Assembly: GCA_000230935.2 (NCBI GenBank)
Contig: AGIQ01000005.1
Location: forward strand, 371,758 to 435,757
Source: Mycolicibacterium rhodesiae JS60
Lineage (GTDB): Bacteria; Actinomycetota; Actinomycetes; Mycobacteriales; Mycobacteriaceae
Direction of reading: 5' to 3'
DNA length: 64,000 bases
The position numbers and the translations under genes are program-made. The stretch's first letter is position 1. Each line of letters begins with the position of its first letter. Of this stretch, positions 8,673 through 17,061 are shown piece after piece. A model generated the notes under the pieces. That model was not told where the DNA came from. It saw nothing but the letters and a program-made list of their open reading frames with translations, and made no database searches.

Positions 8673-9466
8673 CGCGCCTTCCAGACGGGCTGGCGCTTCT
8701 CGGCGAAGGCCAGCGGGCCTTCCTTGGCGTCTTCGGATTTCATCAGCGCGCCGATTTCACGCATGGTGCGCTCCCAACCGGCTTCGTCGGCGGTGATGAC
8801 GCCGCCGTCCACCCCGGCCGCGACACGCTTGCTGGCCTGCACGGCCAACGGCGCATTGACGGTGATCCGTTGTGCCAGAGCCAAAGCCGCATCGACGACG
8901 GTGCCGTCGGGCACGACTTCGTTGATCAGCCCCCACTGGTGCGCCTCGGTCGCGGTGATCGGTTCGCCGGTGAACAGCAGGTGCATGGCCACCTTGCGCG
9001 GCAACTGGTCGACGATGCGGAACACCCCACCGGCGGCGGCGACCAGGCCGCGTTTGACTTCCGGCAGACCGAATTTGGCGCTCTCCTGCGCGACGACGAG
9101 GTCACTGGCCAGCGCCAGTTCGGTCCCGCCGCCCAGCGCGGTGCCGTTGACCGCGGCGATGGTGGGCTTGTCGATGACGTGGCGGACGTAACCGGCGAAG
9201 CCCCACTCCGGATGTTGCGGGTGAAAGAGGTTCTCCCGCCGCGAGATTGCCTTCAGGTCGGCACCGGCGCAGAACGACTTGTCGCCGGAACCGGTGATCA
9301 CCACGGCCCAGATGTCCGCGTCATCCTGTGCCTGCTGCAGCAAGTCGCCGACGGCGGTGCTCACCGCACCGTTGACGGCATTACGCGCGTCGGGGCGGTT
9401 GATGGTGATGAGCATGACGTTGCCCCGCCGCTCTGAAAGAGCGGCGGGGGTCTCGACGTCGGTCAC
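8669..9466 (-). CDS. enoyl-CoA hydratase (crotonase family)
   Basis: 265-residue crotonase with both catalytic glutamates in place: GGGTELALASD and FGLPEVKRG match the Glu144 and Glu164 sites of rat mitochondrial enoyl-CoA hydratase, so a hydratase of trans-2-enoyl-CoA is likely. FCAGADLK forms part of the oxyanion hole. The GTG start overlaps the TAG of the upstream thiolase gene (TAGTG), which implies translational coupling. Thiolase plus hydratase is a beta-oxidation module for some acyl-CoA. The C-terminal SEDAKEGPLAFAEKR is also typical of EchA19-type sterol enzymes, but assignment to one paralogue is not safe. Confidence 0.9.
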   Translation of the reverse strand: MTDVETPAALSERRGNVMLITINRPDARNAVNGAVSTAVGDLLQQAQDDADIWAVVITGSGDKSFCAGADLKAISRRENLFHPQHPEWGFAGYVRHVIDKPTIAAVNGTALGGGTELALASDLVVAQESAKFGLPEVKRGLVAAAGGVFRIVDQLPRKVAMHLLFTGEPITATEAHQWGLINEVVPDGTVVDAALALAQRITVNAPLAVQASKRVAAGVDGGVITADEAGWERTMREIGALMKSEDAKEGPLAFAEKRQPVWKAR

Positions 9467-10611
9467 TACAGCAGCTCGAGAATGGTGGCGTTGGCCTGGC
9501 CGCCGCCTTCACACATGGTCTGCAGACCGTAGCGAATTCCCTTGTCCCGCATGTGGTACAGCAGCGTGGTCATGATCCGGGCACCGGAGCCACCGAGCGG
9601 GTGGCCCAGCGCGATCGCGCCCCCGTTGGGGTTGAGCTTCTTCTCGTCGGCGCCGATCTCCTTGAGCCAGGCCATCGGAACAGGCGCGAAGGCCTCGTTG
9701 ACCTCGAACGCGCCGATGTCGTCCACGCTCAGGCCGGACCTGGCGAGCGCCTTCTGGGTGGCCGGGATCGGGCCGCTCAGCATCATCACCGGGTCGGAGC
9801 CGGCCAGCGTCGCGGTGTGCACGCGGGCGATCGGCTTGAGTCCCAACGACTTCGCCTTCTCCGCCGACATGAACAGCAGCGCGGCCGAACCGTCGGAGAT
9901 CTGCGAGGAGTTGCCGGCGTGGATCACGCCGTCCTCGGAGAACGCCGGCTTGAGCTGGCCCATCTTCTCCAGCGTGGTGCCACGGCGAATGCCCTCATCC
10001 TTGAGCACCACGTTGCCCTCAAGATCCTTGATCGCCACGATCTGGTCATCGAAGGCACCGGAATCCTGTGCCGCAGCGGCCTTTTCGTGCGAATCCAGGG
10101 AGAACTGGTCGAGATCGGTACGGCTCAGTCCCCACTTGGTGGCCATCATCTCAGCGCCGATGCCCTGGTTGGGCGTGCGGTCGTACCGGCCCTTGAAGCT
10201 GGCCGAGTAGGGGTTGCCGCCGTTGGCCAGCGAGGCGCCCATCGGGGTGCGCGACATCGACTCGACACCACCGGCGACGACGACGTCGTAGTGGCCTGCC
10301 ACCACACCGGCGGCGGCGAAGTGCACCGACTGCTGGCTGGAGCCGCATTGGCGGTCGACGGTCACGCCGGGCACCGACTCAGGCCAGCCGGCGGTCAACA
10401 CCGCGGTGCGGGCGATGTCGAGGGCCTGCTCACCGGCCTGCATGACGCAACCCCAGATGACGTCGTCGACGATCTCGGGGTCGATCCCGGCGCGCTCGGC
10501 CAGACCGTTGAGTACCTGGGCCGACAACTCGGCGGGGTGCACGCCGGACAGGCCACCGTTGCGCTTCCCGACGGGCGAACGTACCGCTTCGACAATTACC
10601 GCTTCAGCCAT
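9466..10611 (-). CDS. acetyl-CoA acyltransferase (thiolase)
   Basis: 381-residue degradative thiolase. The acyl-accepting cysteine is Cys89 in VDRQCGSSQQ; the other signatures are NEAFAPVPMAW, the histidine in GGAIALGHPLGGSG, and the second cysteine in MCEGGGQAN. It cleaves 3-ketoacyl-CoA with CoA. The pattern is close to mycobacterial FadA6-type enzymes, but several paralogues exist. ATG at 10611 has AGGAG upstream. It is the first gene of a two-gene operon with the hydratase, to which it is joined by a one-base TAGTG overlap. No KstR-type box is visible upstream. Confidence 0.9.
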   Translation of the reverse strand: MAEAVIVEAVRSPVGKRNGGLSGVHPAELSAQVLNGLAERAGIDPEIVDDVIWGCVMQAGEQALDIARTAVLTAGWPESVPGVTVDRQCGSSQQSVHFAAAGVVAGHYDVVVAGGVESMSRTPMGASLANGGNPYSASFKGRYDRTPNQGIGAEMMATKWGLSRTDLDQFSLDSHEKAAAAQDSGAFDDQIVAIKDLEGNVVLKDEGIRRGTTLEKMGQLKPAFSEDGVIHAGNSSQISDGSAALLFMSAEKAKSLGLKPIARVHTATLAGSDPVMMLSGPIPATQKALARSGLSVDDIGAFEVNEAFAPVPMAWLKEIGADEKKLNPNGGAIALGHPLGGSGARIMTTLLYHMRDKGIRYGLQTMCEGGGQANATILELL

Positions 10612-10683
10612 CGGCCTAACTCCTTGTGCAGAGGGATTGGTCTTTGATTCTTAACACGCCCCTGCAGCCCGGCCTCAGGCGGG

Positions 10684-12426
10684 TCAACCAACCGCTCGGT
10701 CAGCCCGCCGCCCCGTGACGTGGACGGGCAGGGTGTCGTCCCAGGGCTGGCGGGTGACCATATCGGCGACGTTGACGTAGCCGGACTCGAACTCGCCGGT
10801 CGCCGCGTCGACGAGCCGGTACTCCTGCCGCTGCCGATGCAGCGGCTGGCCGTCGAGCAGCACCACCCGCACCTCGCCGGGTTCGAATCCGCAGCGCTTC
10901 TGCATCGCGGCGATCAGCTGTTCGTTGTGCATGTGCCCGTCGCCGAAGTTCCACCCGATCGCCATACTGCAGATCCGCTCGCCGTCGGTGATCGAGTAGT
11001 CGTCCTCGTTCTCGCCTGCCATCGCCCGATGTGCCAGGGTGAACAGGGCCTTGCCGTGGGTGTTGAACGCACGGAACGCGTATCCCATGAACAGCGGGAT
11101 CTGCGCGGCTTCCTTACTGCCATAGAACTTTTCGAGCTGGGCGGCCGGCATGTTGGCGATCGTCACCAGGTTCTGCTCGATCTTGGCCTCGGCCGATGGC
11201 TTCACGCACCACAGGGTGGTGTCCCAGTTCCCGGCGTAATAGCGCATACCGGGCAGGAAGGACACCTTGCGCGGCACCGTGTTTCCGAGCACCACGGTGG
11301 TGGCGAGCGCCGCGAACAGCAGGATCGGCCACGGCGTGGTGAGGTCGGTGATCCCGATCTGGGCGTGCGCAACGAACAGCGACAGCACCGAGAAGATCAT
11401 GAAGACGTTCCACTCCAGCGGCACACCCATCGGGATGGCCGACAGGATGCCGAGGTGGAAGCAGACCATCACGATCGCTGCGATCGTGGTCGGCCACCCG
11501 CCGTGAGAAAAGAACAGCGCCAATGGAATCAGCATCTCGATGGCCGTGCTGATGTGCGCCAGTGCGTGCGACATCGGGCCGGGCCGAAGGTCGTCGGGGA
11601 ACTTCTTGAAGAACATCCGCTTGAGGAACCGGGGCCGCACCACCGGGCTGTTGGACATCATCGTGGAGATGACGAACGGGAAGTGTCGGGTCAGCTTGGA
11701 GGTCGCCGCACCGATCCAGATCGCCATGCAGACCAGCTTGGCGGCGATGATGATGTCGACACCCGAGAACAGGAAGGCCACCGCGAACGCGCCGTACACT
11801 TCGCCGCGGGCGGCCAGGAAGATCACCTTGTCGCGCAGGCCGGCAAGCGCCAGCAGCGCCACGATCGTCGCAATCTGCCATGTCGGCAGCAGACCGACTT
11901 CGGTGCCCAGCTCCGGAATCGGGCCGGTGCCATCGGAGAACAACGCGACCAGAATCATCACGATCAACGCCGCATAGAGCGCGATGTCGACCGGGCCGCG
12001 GTTGTCTCCCTTGGTGAGCGGCACCAGGTTGGGCCACGGTGGCAGCCGGATCGTGTTGGGGCGCAACCAGTAGATGATCGAGCCCATCGGCGGCCAGAAG
12101 CGGTTGTTCAACGGGCCGAAGCCGCAACCGAGACCGACGACCTCGAAGAGCATCGTGTAGAGCACGGCCTTCTCGTAGACGATCGGCTCCGACCACCACG
12201 ACCCGATGTCGCCCAGCCCGCCGATGCCCGCGGTGGCCCAGCCGAACAGTGCGCCGACCACGACGTAGAGCAGGATCTTGATGACGTAGAACAGGTGCAG
12301 GGCGATCGGCGTGCCGAAGCCGACCTCGGCCCAGTGCCGTGCCATCGGTTTGATCTTCTCCGCGCGGGTGCCCTTGCTCCACGTCTCGAAGTCGATGACG
12401 GGCACTTCCTGCTTCAGAAATCCCAT
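10684..12426 (-). CDS. DUF3556 multi-pass membrane protein, KstR-box controlled
   Basis: 580-residue integral membrane protein of the DUF3556 family with about ten hydrophobic segments in the first 430 residues (for example LFYVIKILLYVVVGALFGW) and a soluble C-terminal domain of about 150 residues. Function is not known. The ATG at 12426 (MGFLKQEVPVIDF) is chosen because a TAGTGT -10 lies seven bases upstream, giving a leaderless transcript, and a KstR-type palindrome (12438-12451) abuts that -10. Longer in-frame starts up to 12519 would run through the promoter. KstR control would link it to sterol uptake or catabolism; that link is inference. Confidence 0.8.
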   Translation of the reverse strand: MGFLKQEVPVIDFETWSKGTRAEKIKPMARHWAEVGFGTPIALHLFYVIKILLYVVVGALFGWATAGIGGLGDIGSWWSEPIVYEKAVLYTMLFEVVGLGCGFGPLNNRFWPPMGSIIYWLRPNTIRLPPWPNLVPLTKGDNRGPVDIALYAALIVMILVALFSDGTGPIPELGTEVGLLPTWQIATIVALLALAGLRDKVIFLAARGEVYGAFAVAFLFSGVDIIIAAKLVCMAIWIGAATSKLTRHFPFVISTMMSNSPVVRPRFLKRMFFKKFPDDLRPGPMSHALAHISTAIEMLIPLALFFSHGGWPTTIAAIVMVCFHLGILSAIPMGVPLEWNVFMIFSVLSLFVAHAQIGITDLTTPWPILLFAALATTVVLGNTVPRKVSFLPGMRYYAGNWDTTLWCVKPSAEAKIEQNLVTIANMPAAQLEKFYGSKEAAQIPLFMGYAFRAFNTHGKALFTLAHRAMAGENEDDYSITDGERICSMAIGWNFGDGHMHNEQLIAAMQKRCGFEPGEVRVVLLDGQPLHRQRQEYRLVDAATGEFESGYVNVADMVTRQPWDDTLPVHVTGRRADRAVG

Positions 12427-12435
12427 GCCGAAAAC

Positions 12436-12453
12436 ACTAGAACGTGTTCTAGT
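12436..12453. promoter_or_regulatory. KstR-type operator
   Basis: ACTAGAACGTGTTCTAGT: 8-bp arms around a 2-bp centre. The core TAGAACGTGTTCTA (12438-12451) fits the published KstR consensus TnnAACnnGTTnnA exactly. It overlaps the TAGTGT -10 of the DUF3556 gene by two bases, the position expected for a repressor site. Confidence 0.85.
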
Positions 12454-12490
12454 CGGACGGGGCGGGAATTCCCGCGCGGCGGGACTTCTC

Positions 12491-12552
12491 CGCGAGCAGA
12501 CACAAACGTGCCCTGCCACCCGGCGTGTCGGGCACGTTTGTGTCTGCTCGCG
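12491..12552 (-). terminator. 23-bp perfect inverted repeat, probable terminator hairpin of doxX gene
   Basis: Arms 12491-12513 and 12530-12552 are perfectly complementary over 23 bp with a 16-nt loop. The hairpin starts about 10 bases after the stop of the DoxX gene and before the KstR box of the next gene. There is no T-run, as is common in mycobacterial terminators. Confidence 0.7.
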
Positions 12553-12562
12553 AGAGGACTGA

Positions 12563-13093
12563 TCAGGCTTTCGCCGGTGGGCGGTAGAAGATCACCAGCT
12601 GCCCGATGCCACCACCCAGACCGAGCACCAGTGCGACGAGCAGTCCGCACCAGCCGTGCAGCCAGTGGTAGATCCCGGTGTCGCGGAACAGCGCGTAGTC
12701 CAGGCTGTACTTGCCGGCGCCGGTCGCGGCGAGCGCCACGGCCGCAGCGGCCAGCACCAGGTTGTACTCCCAGCCTTCCTTGACGATGAAGAAGCCGTTG
12801 TGGCGGTGCACCGTCCAGGCCGCCACCAGCATCAGCGCCACGAAACCGGCGGCCGGGACCGGCGTCAGCAGCCCCACGGCCAGCCCGATGCCGGCCGCCA
12901 TCTCGGTGCTCGCCGCCACCCGCGCGTGGAAGGTGCCCGGCTTCATTCCGATGCTCTCGAACCAGCCGGCGGTGCCCTTGATCCGGCCGCCGCCGAAGAA
13001 CTTGTTGTAGCCGTGGGCGGCCATGGTCAAGCCGAGCACCACACGCAAAAGGAGGAGACCGACGCTAGCGGCTTCATGGTAGGCAGCAGTCAT
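12563..13093 (-). CDS. DoxX-family membrane protein
   Basis: 176-residue protein with four predicted transmembrane helices and the DoxX opening VGLLLLRVVLGLTMAAHGYNKFFGGG. DoxX proteins in mycobacteria belong to membrane-associated redox complexes with SodA and SseA; other members are quinone-linked subunits. The ATG at 13093 has TAGGTT seven bases upstream, so it is probably leaderless. A large hairpin follows the stop codon, so it is likely transcribed alone. No partner gene (sodA, sseA) is next to it. Confidence 0.85.
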   Translation of the reverse strand: MTAAYHEAASVGLLLLRVVLGLTMAAHGYNKFFGGGRIKGTAGWFESIGMKPGTFHARVAASTEMAAGIGLAVGLLTPVPAAGFVALMLVAAWTVHRHNGFFIVKEGWEYNLVLAAAAVALAATGAGKYSLDYALFRDTGIYHWLHGWCGLLVALVLGLGGGIGQLVIFYRPPAKA

Positions 13094-13135
13094 GGGAGTA
13101 AACCTAGAGCATCAGGCCCAGCGCAGGGCGGGCAC

Positions 13136-14902
13136 TCAGCCCACGTACCCGATCACCGGGTTGGTGTAACTCAGCGCGCCGCTCTCCATCCAGTGCATCA
13201 GCGGCTGGTAGTCGCTGTTGGGCGGCTGCGGCATGTAGCCCCGGCTGGTGGCACCCTCGACCGGCTGGTTGAACTGACGCATCCGAAGTACGTTGGCCCA
13301 CAAGTAATCCTGGATCTGCGACATGCTCGTCAGATCCTTCTCCTTCTTGAAGATCTTCATGATCTCGTCTTTGTCGTCACCACTGTCGATGAGATCTTCC
13401 ACCAGGTCGTCGAACTCGTCCTTGCTGATCGTGTACAGGTTGTCGCCGGTGACGGTCTGCGCGCTGAGGTAGCCCTGCTCGGCGACGATCGCGACCTGGG
13501 TCTCCTTGAGGGCTTCCTGCGCGTTCGGGACGTAGCCCAGATCGATCGAGCTGAGCTGCGAGTAGGGGTTGATGACGTAGAGACCGCCCCAGCGGTGGTG
13601 GCCGTCGACGATCCACACTCCGTTGTCCGCGGTCAGGATCACGCTCTTGGCCAGCACCGTCCCGCCGGCCAGATAGTCCTCGAGCAAGTCGGGGTCCTGC
13701 AGCGGATCCTCCAACGCCTTGGTCGCGTCGATCTCGTTCTGCGTCGGCAGCAGGCTGCTCGCCGCCGCGGTGATCGGGGTGACGGTGATGGCCTGGTTCG
13801 GGATTCCGCGGGTGGACCCGCCGGTGGTGATCAAGTCCAAAAGTGGTGTGTTGCAAGTTGATTCGCATGGATCGCCGGTGACCGGGTCGGTCTTGAGGTA
13901 GGCGTTGAACAGGTTGACGAAGCCGTCTGGGTCCTCGGTGTAGGCGGCGATCAGGATCTGCTGCAGCTGGTTCACGGCGACCATGTCGGGCAGCGGCACC
14001 CCGTCGGTGGTCATCCGCTCGGTGTTCTCGGCGCTGTTCAGAACGAGCTTCGCGGTGCCGGCCAGCCCGCCGTTGCTCATCCAGTTGTTGACGTAATACG
14101 CGATCTCGTCGGCGGTGGCTTCGCGGCCGAGCGCAACCTGGATGATCTCCTGCACCTTCACCGAGCGGAAGGCGTTGGCCTTGATGAACTGCACGGCGAT
14201 CATCTGAGTGGGCTGGCCGGACTGCAGCCGCTGGACATAGATGGCCGCCTGTGCGGCGTCGGTGGGGGTGCCCAGGATGCTGCGGTACAGCAACTGGACA
14301 TAGGTGTCGGCGGTGCCGCCGGCCTCCCGGTAGAACTCCCGGGTGCTGGCGATCTGCGCGACCACCAGCGGTTCGGGCAGACCCATTCGCAGTTCCATGG
14401 TGCCCATCGCCAATTCGCGGTCGGTGGGCGCACGTCCGAGCAGTTCGAGGTAGTAGCTCGTGACCTGCTGCTCGCGGAAGGCCGTCGACCGGTAGAGGCT
14501 CCCGACCACCGCGGCCTGCCCCTTCGCGTCGAACAGGGCGGTATAGCGCTCCAACTGATCGGCGGTCGGGTCGGCCCGCAGGATCTCGCGGAACAGGCCG
14601 GTGACGATCTCGGTGGACGTGCCGGGGTCCGGCGCGGCAACCACCCGCGCGACACGTCGTGATGACGCCACGGGCCGGGCTGTCACGGCCACCCGCTGCC
14701 GGGTGACCGAGGGACGCACTGAGGCCCGCGGCCGCCCCGCGGCCGGGTGATGGGTGGTGCCACGCGCCGACGACGCGGTGGATGTGGCCGATCCGCTGCC
14801 CTCGTCGGCCGACGCGATCGCCGGTACCGCAAGCATCGCTGCACCGACACCGGCCGCGACCGCACCGGCCTGGAGCAGGCCAACCATCGTCCAATCGGTC
14901 AT
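13136..14902 (-). CDS. exported DUF4214 protein with a ParB/sulfiredoxin-like C-terminal domain
   Basis: 588-residue protein. A signal peptide (about 1-32, ending ASA-D) is followed by a Ser/Arg/Pro-rich linker, then three to four helical DUF4214-type repeats (about 95-335; for example GLFREILRADPTADQLERY and QLLYRSILGTPTDAAQ). A Cys pair lies at 346 and 350. The C-terminal half (about 385-545) holds IVDGHHRWGGLYV (431-443), the motif of the ParB/Srx fold, which includes ParB-type nucleases, sulfiredoxin and free-serine kinases. DUF4214 is otherwise seen in S-layer and adhesin-like proteins. An exported ParB/Srx domain is unusual. Function unknown. Confidence 0.75.
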   Translation of the reverse strand: MTDWTMVGLLQAGAVAAGVGAAMLAVPAIASADEGSGSATSTASSARGTTHHPAAGRPRASVRPSVTRQRVAVTARPVASSRRVARVVAAPDPGTSTEIVTGLFREILRADPTADQLERYTALFDAKGQAAVVGSLYRSTAFREQQVTSYYLELLGRAPTDRELAMGTMELRMGLPEPLVVAQIASTREFYREAGGTADTYVQLLYRSILGTPTDAAQAAIYVQRLQSGQPTQMIAVQFIKANAFRSVKVQEIIQVALGREATADEIAYYVNNWMSNGGLAGTAKLVLNSAENTERMTTDGVPLPDMVAVNQLQQILIAAYTEDPDGFVNLFNAYLKTDPVTGDPCESTCNTPLLDLITTGGSTRGIPNQAITVTPITAAASSLLPTQNEIDATKALEDPLQDPDLLEDYLAGGTVLAKSVILTADNGVWIVDGHHRWGGLYVINPYSQLSSIDLGYVPNAQEALKETQVAIVAEQGYLSAQTVTGDNLYTISKDEFDDLVEDLIDSGDDKDEIMKIFKKEKDLTSMSQIQDYLWANVLRMRQFNQPVEGATSRGYMPQPPNSDYQPLMHWMESGALSYTNPVIGYVG

Positions 14903-14977
14903 GGCAAAAGAACTATCACCCAGGGCAATTAGACGTACCGGGTGTCAACTGGGCTTCATATAGGCGACAGCACATGT

Positions 14978-16231
14978 TCAGCCCGGCAGTGCGGCGCACA
15001 GCCGCGCCCAGTAGTCGTCGACGTCGACGTTGTCCGGATCGGCATGCACGCTGAGGGTGATGACATCGCCTAGACCGTGCACCCCGTGGGTCAGGCTCAT
15101 CATCGGCGACAGCCCCGAGAAGCCGGCGGCGAGCAGGACCGGGAAGCCGCCGAAGGACAGATCGGCGGGCCCGCGGTTCACGCTGGACACCACGGTATTG
15201 CCGGTGACGGTCGCGCCACGCGCCTCGGGATCGAAGTGCCCCACCCCCCACCGCAATAGCGCCGCGGGGATGGCCGCGGACGCGGCGGCCGACGCCCGCA
15301 TCGCGGGGTGGTCGCCGCGTCGGCGTTGCGCGGCCAACTCGGCGCCGATCAGCTCTGCCCGCCGGGCGGGGTCCACATCCGGGTGCAGGCCGATGCCGAC
15401 ATTGCGAAAGTTGTTGTGCGCACCGGAAACCTGCGCACCGGCCATCGTGACTTCGGCGCCCAGCGTCGAGGTGTCCTCCCCGCGTGCGGCGAGATACCCG
15501 GCCAGCGCGTCGGAGACCGCCACCAGCACTCCGATCGTGACGGTCGGCACCAACCGTTCGCGCCGCAGCACCACGGTGCGCACCACCGATGTGGCTCGGG
15601 GCCGCTGGTTGATGCTGAGCAACGGGCGCCCCGGCGGCGGTGGCGGCACCCGCCCGGCCTCGGTGTCGCGCACCAGCATGCGATGGGCGCGCGCCGCGGC
15701 CAGTCCGCGCAGAGGCAGGAACCCGCGCCGAGCCGCAATGGGCACCGGGACCGGTTTCTGACGGCCCAGCAACGCACCGGCCAGTGCCGTGCCCCGGCTG
15801 CCGTCGGCGAACGCATGGCCGGTCTGCACCACCACCACCGAGCCCACTCCTCTGCAGCCGGGTATGCCAGTCACCAACGGAAAAATGTGTGCGCGCCATG
15901 TCATTCGGCGAAGATCGAGGGTGTCGTCGCGGATCCGGGCCGCGGCGTCCAGGCAGCCCTGCCAGTCCACTCCCCCGGCGTGGTGGATGGGGAACTGATC
16001 GGCATCCACCTCAGAGCGGCTCCACCGGGGATATCGCCATGCACCGACATCGACCGCCCGCAGGCGCAACTCCTCGCACCCCAGCGCCCGGCGCCGCAAC
16101 TCGTCGACGGCGGCGTCCAGCGGATCGGGCGAGCCGTCGAACGCATACAGCACGAGTTGATCGTTGGGCACCACGGCCGACATCCAGAACATCTGCGCGT
16201 CAACCGCGGTCATCGATCTGCTGGCAGCCAT
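14978..16231 (-). CDS. WS/DGAT-family acyltransferase-like protein
   Basis: 417-residue protein of the wax-ester synthase/diacylglycerol acyltransferase group, with N-terminal condensation-like domain and C-terminal DUF1298-type domain (NRGPADLSFGGFPVLLAAGFSG region). The catalytic motif HHxxxDG appears as GHAFADG, with His139 and Asp143 kept and the first His replaced by Gly, as in some mycobacterial paralogues. Expected reaction: acyl-CoA to an alcohol or diacylglycerol. The length is slightly short (usual 450-470). It starts 23 bp from the divergent SDR gene; the spacer holds a GACAATTGTC palindrome. Confidence 0.75.
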   Translation of the reverse strand: MAASRSMTAVDAQMFWMSAVVPNDQLVLYAFDGSPDPLDAAVDELRRRALGCEELRLRAVDVGAWRYPRWSRSEVDADQFPIHHAGGVDWQGCLDAAARIRDDTLDLRRMTWRAHIFPLVTGIPGCRGVGSVVVVQTGHAFADGSRGTALAGALLGRQKPVPVPIAARRGFLPLRGLAAARAHRMLVRDTEAGRVPPPPPGRPLLSINQRPRATSVVRTVVLRRERLVPTVTIGVLVAVSDALAGYLAARGEDTSTLGAEVTMAGAQVSGAHNNFRNVGIGLHPDVDPARRAELIGAELAAQRRRGDHPAMRASAAASAAIPAALLRWGVGHFDPEARGATVTGNTVVSSVNRGPADLSFGGFPVLLAAGFSGLSPMMSLTHGVHGLGDVITLSVHADPDNVDVDDYWARLCAALPG

Positions 16232-16254
16232 GTCGACAATTGTCCTAGGCTGGC

Positions 16255-17061
16255 ATGGTGCTGCCGCCTCCTGGTCCCCACCGCGCTGCGCTGATCACCG
16301 GAGCCTCATCGGGCATCGGCGCCGAGATCGCCAGGCAGCTCTCCCGCCGCGGCCATCACGTCGTGCTGGTGGCCCGCCGCACCGATCAGCTCACCGAGCT
16401 CGCCCAACAACTCAACGGCCCCAGTTCGGTTGTCGGGGCTGATCTTTCGAAGTCCGAAGACCGGGCTGCACTCCCCGATCGGGTGGCCGCGCTCGGGCTC
16501 GAGGTCGACATTCTGGTCAACAATGCCGGGCTGACCACGATGGGCCCGGTGGCCGCCGCGGACCCCGGCGCCGAGCTGAACGTGATCGAAGTCGACGTCG
16601 CCGCGGTAGTCGACCTGTGCACGCGCTTCGTGGCGGGCATGGTGAGTCGGCGACGCGGGGCGGTGCTCAACGTCGCGTCGGTGGCCGCGTTCGGGCCGCT
16701 GCCCGGGCAGGCGGTCTACGGCGCAGCCAAGGCCTTCGTGCTGTCCTACACCCGCGCGCTTGGCGAGGAACTCAAACCCAGCGGTATTACTGCGACCGCG
16801 CTGTGCCCGGGACCGGTGCGCACCGGCTTCGGGGAGGCCGCCGGTATCTCCAACGAGGAGGCCGAGGCGGCGCTACCCGAACCGCTGTGGGTGTCGCCGG
16901 AGGATGTCGCCAAGGCGGCAGTGGACGGGCTGGCCGCGGGCAAACCGGTTGTGGTGCCCGGCCGGCTCAACCGGGCCGCCTCGGCGGTCTATCACCTGAC
17001 GCCGCGCCGGCTGCTGCTGCCGGTGCTGGCCCGCAGCCACCCCAGCCTCAAGAAGCGGTAG
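16255..17061 (+). CDS. SDR-family oxidoreductase
   Basis: 268-residue classical short-chain dehydrogenase: cofactor motif TGASSGIG (about 15-22), NNAGL, and catalytic YGAAK in AVYGAAKAFVLSY. It is of the DltE/YqjQ-like type with a C-terminal tail (LTPRRLLLPVLARSHPSLKKR in part) that may touch the membrane. Substrate unknown. ATG at 16255, next to an ATG GTG pair; a TAGGCT lies at 16246-16251. Its 3' end overlaps the convergent hydrolase gene by 14 bp. Divergence from an acyltransferase gene suggests a shared lipid-related role, but that is inference. Confidence 0.88.
   Translation: MVLPPPGPHRAALITGASSGIGAEIARQLSRRGHHVVLVARRTDQLTELAQQLNGPSSVVGADLSKSEDRAALPDRVAALGLEVDILVNNAGLTTMGPVAAADPGAELNVIEVDVAAVVDLCTRFVAGMVSRRRGAVLNVASVAAFGPLPGQAVYGAAKAFVLSYTRALGEELKPSGITATALCPGPVRTGFGEAAGISNEEAEAALPEPLWVSPEDVAKAAVDGLAAGKPVVVPGRLNRAASAVYHLTPRRLLLPVLARSHPSLKKR

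Noticed and set aside
10720..12783. 687-codon open frame on the plus strand opposite the DUF3556 gene
   Set aside because: It is the high-GC mirror of the minus-strand gene, rich in Arg, His and Asp with no domain, and crosses the KstR promoter and hairpin.
16232..16254. GACAATTGTC palindrome between the acyltransferase and SDR genes as an operator
   Set aside because: Ten bases are too short for a safe call, and no regulator gene is adjacent.
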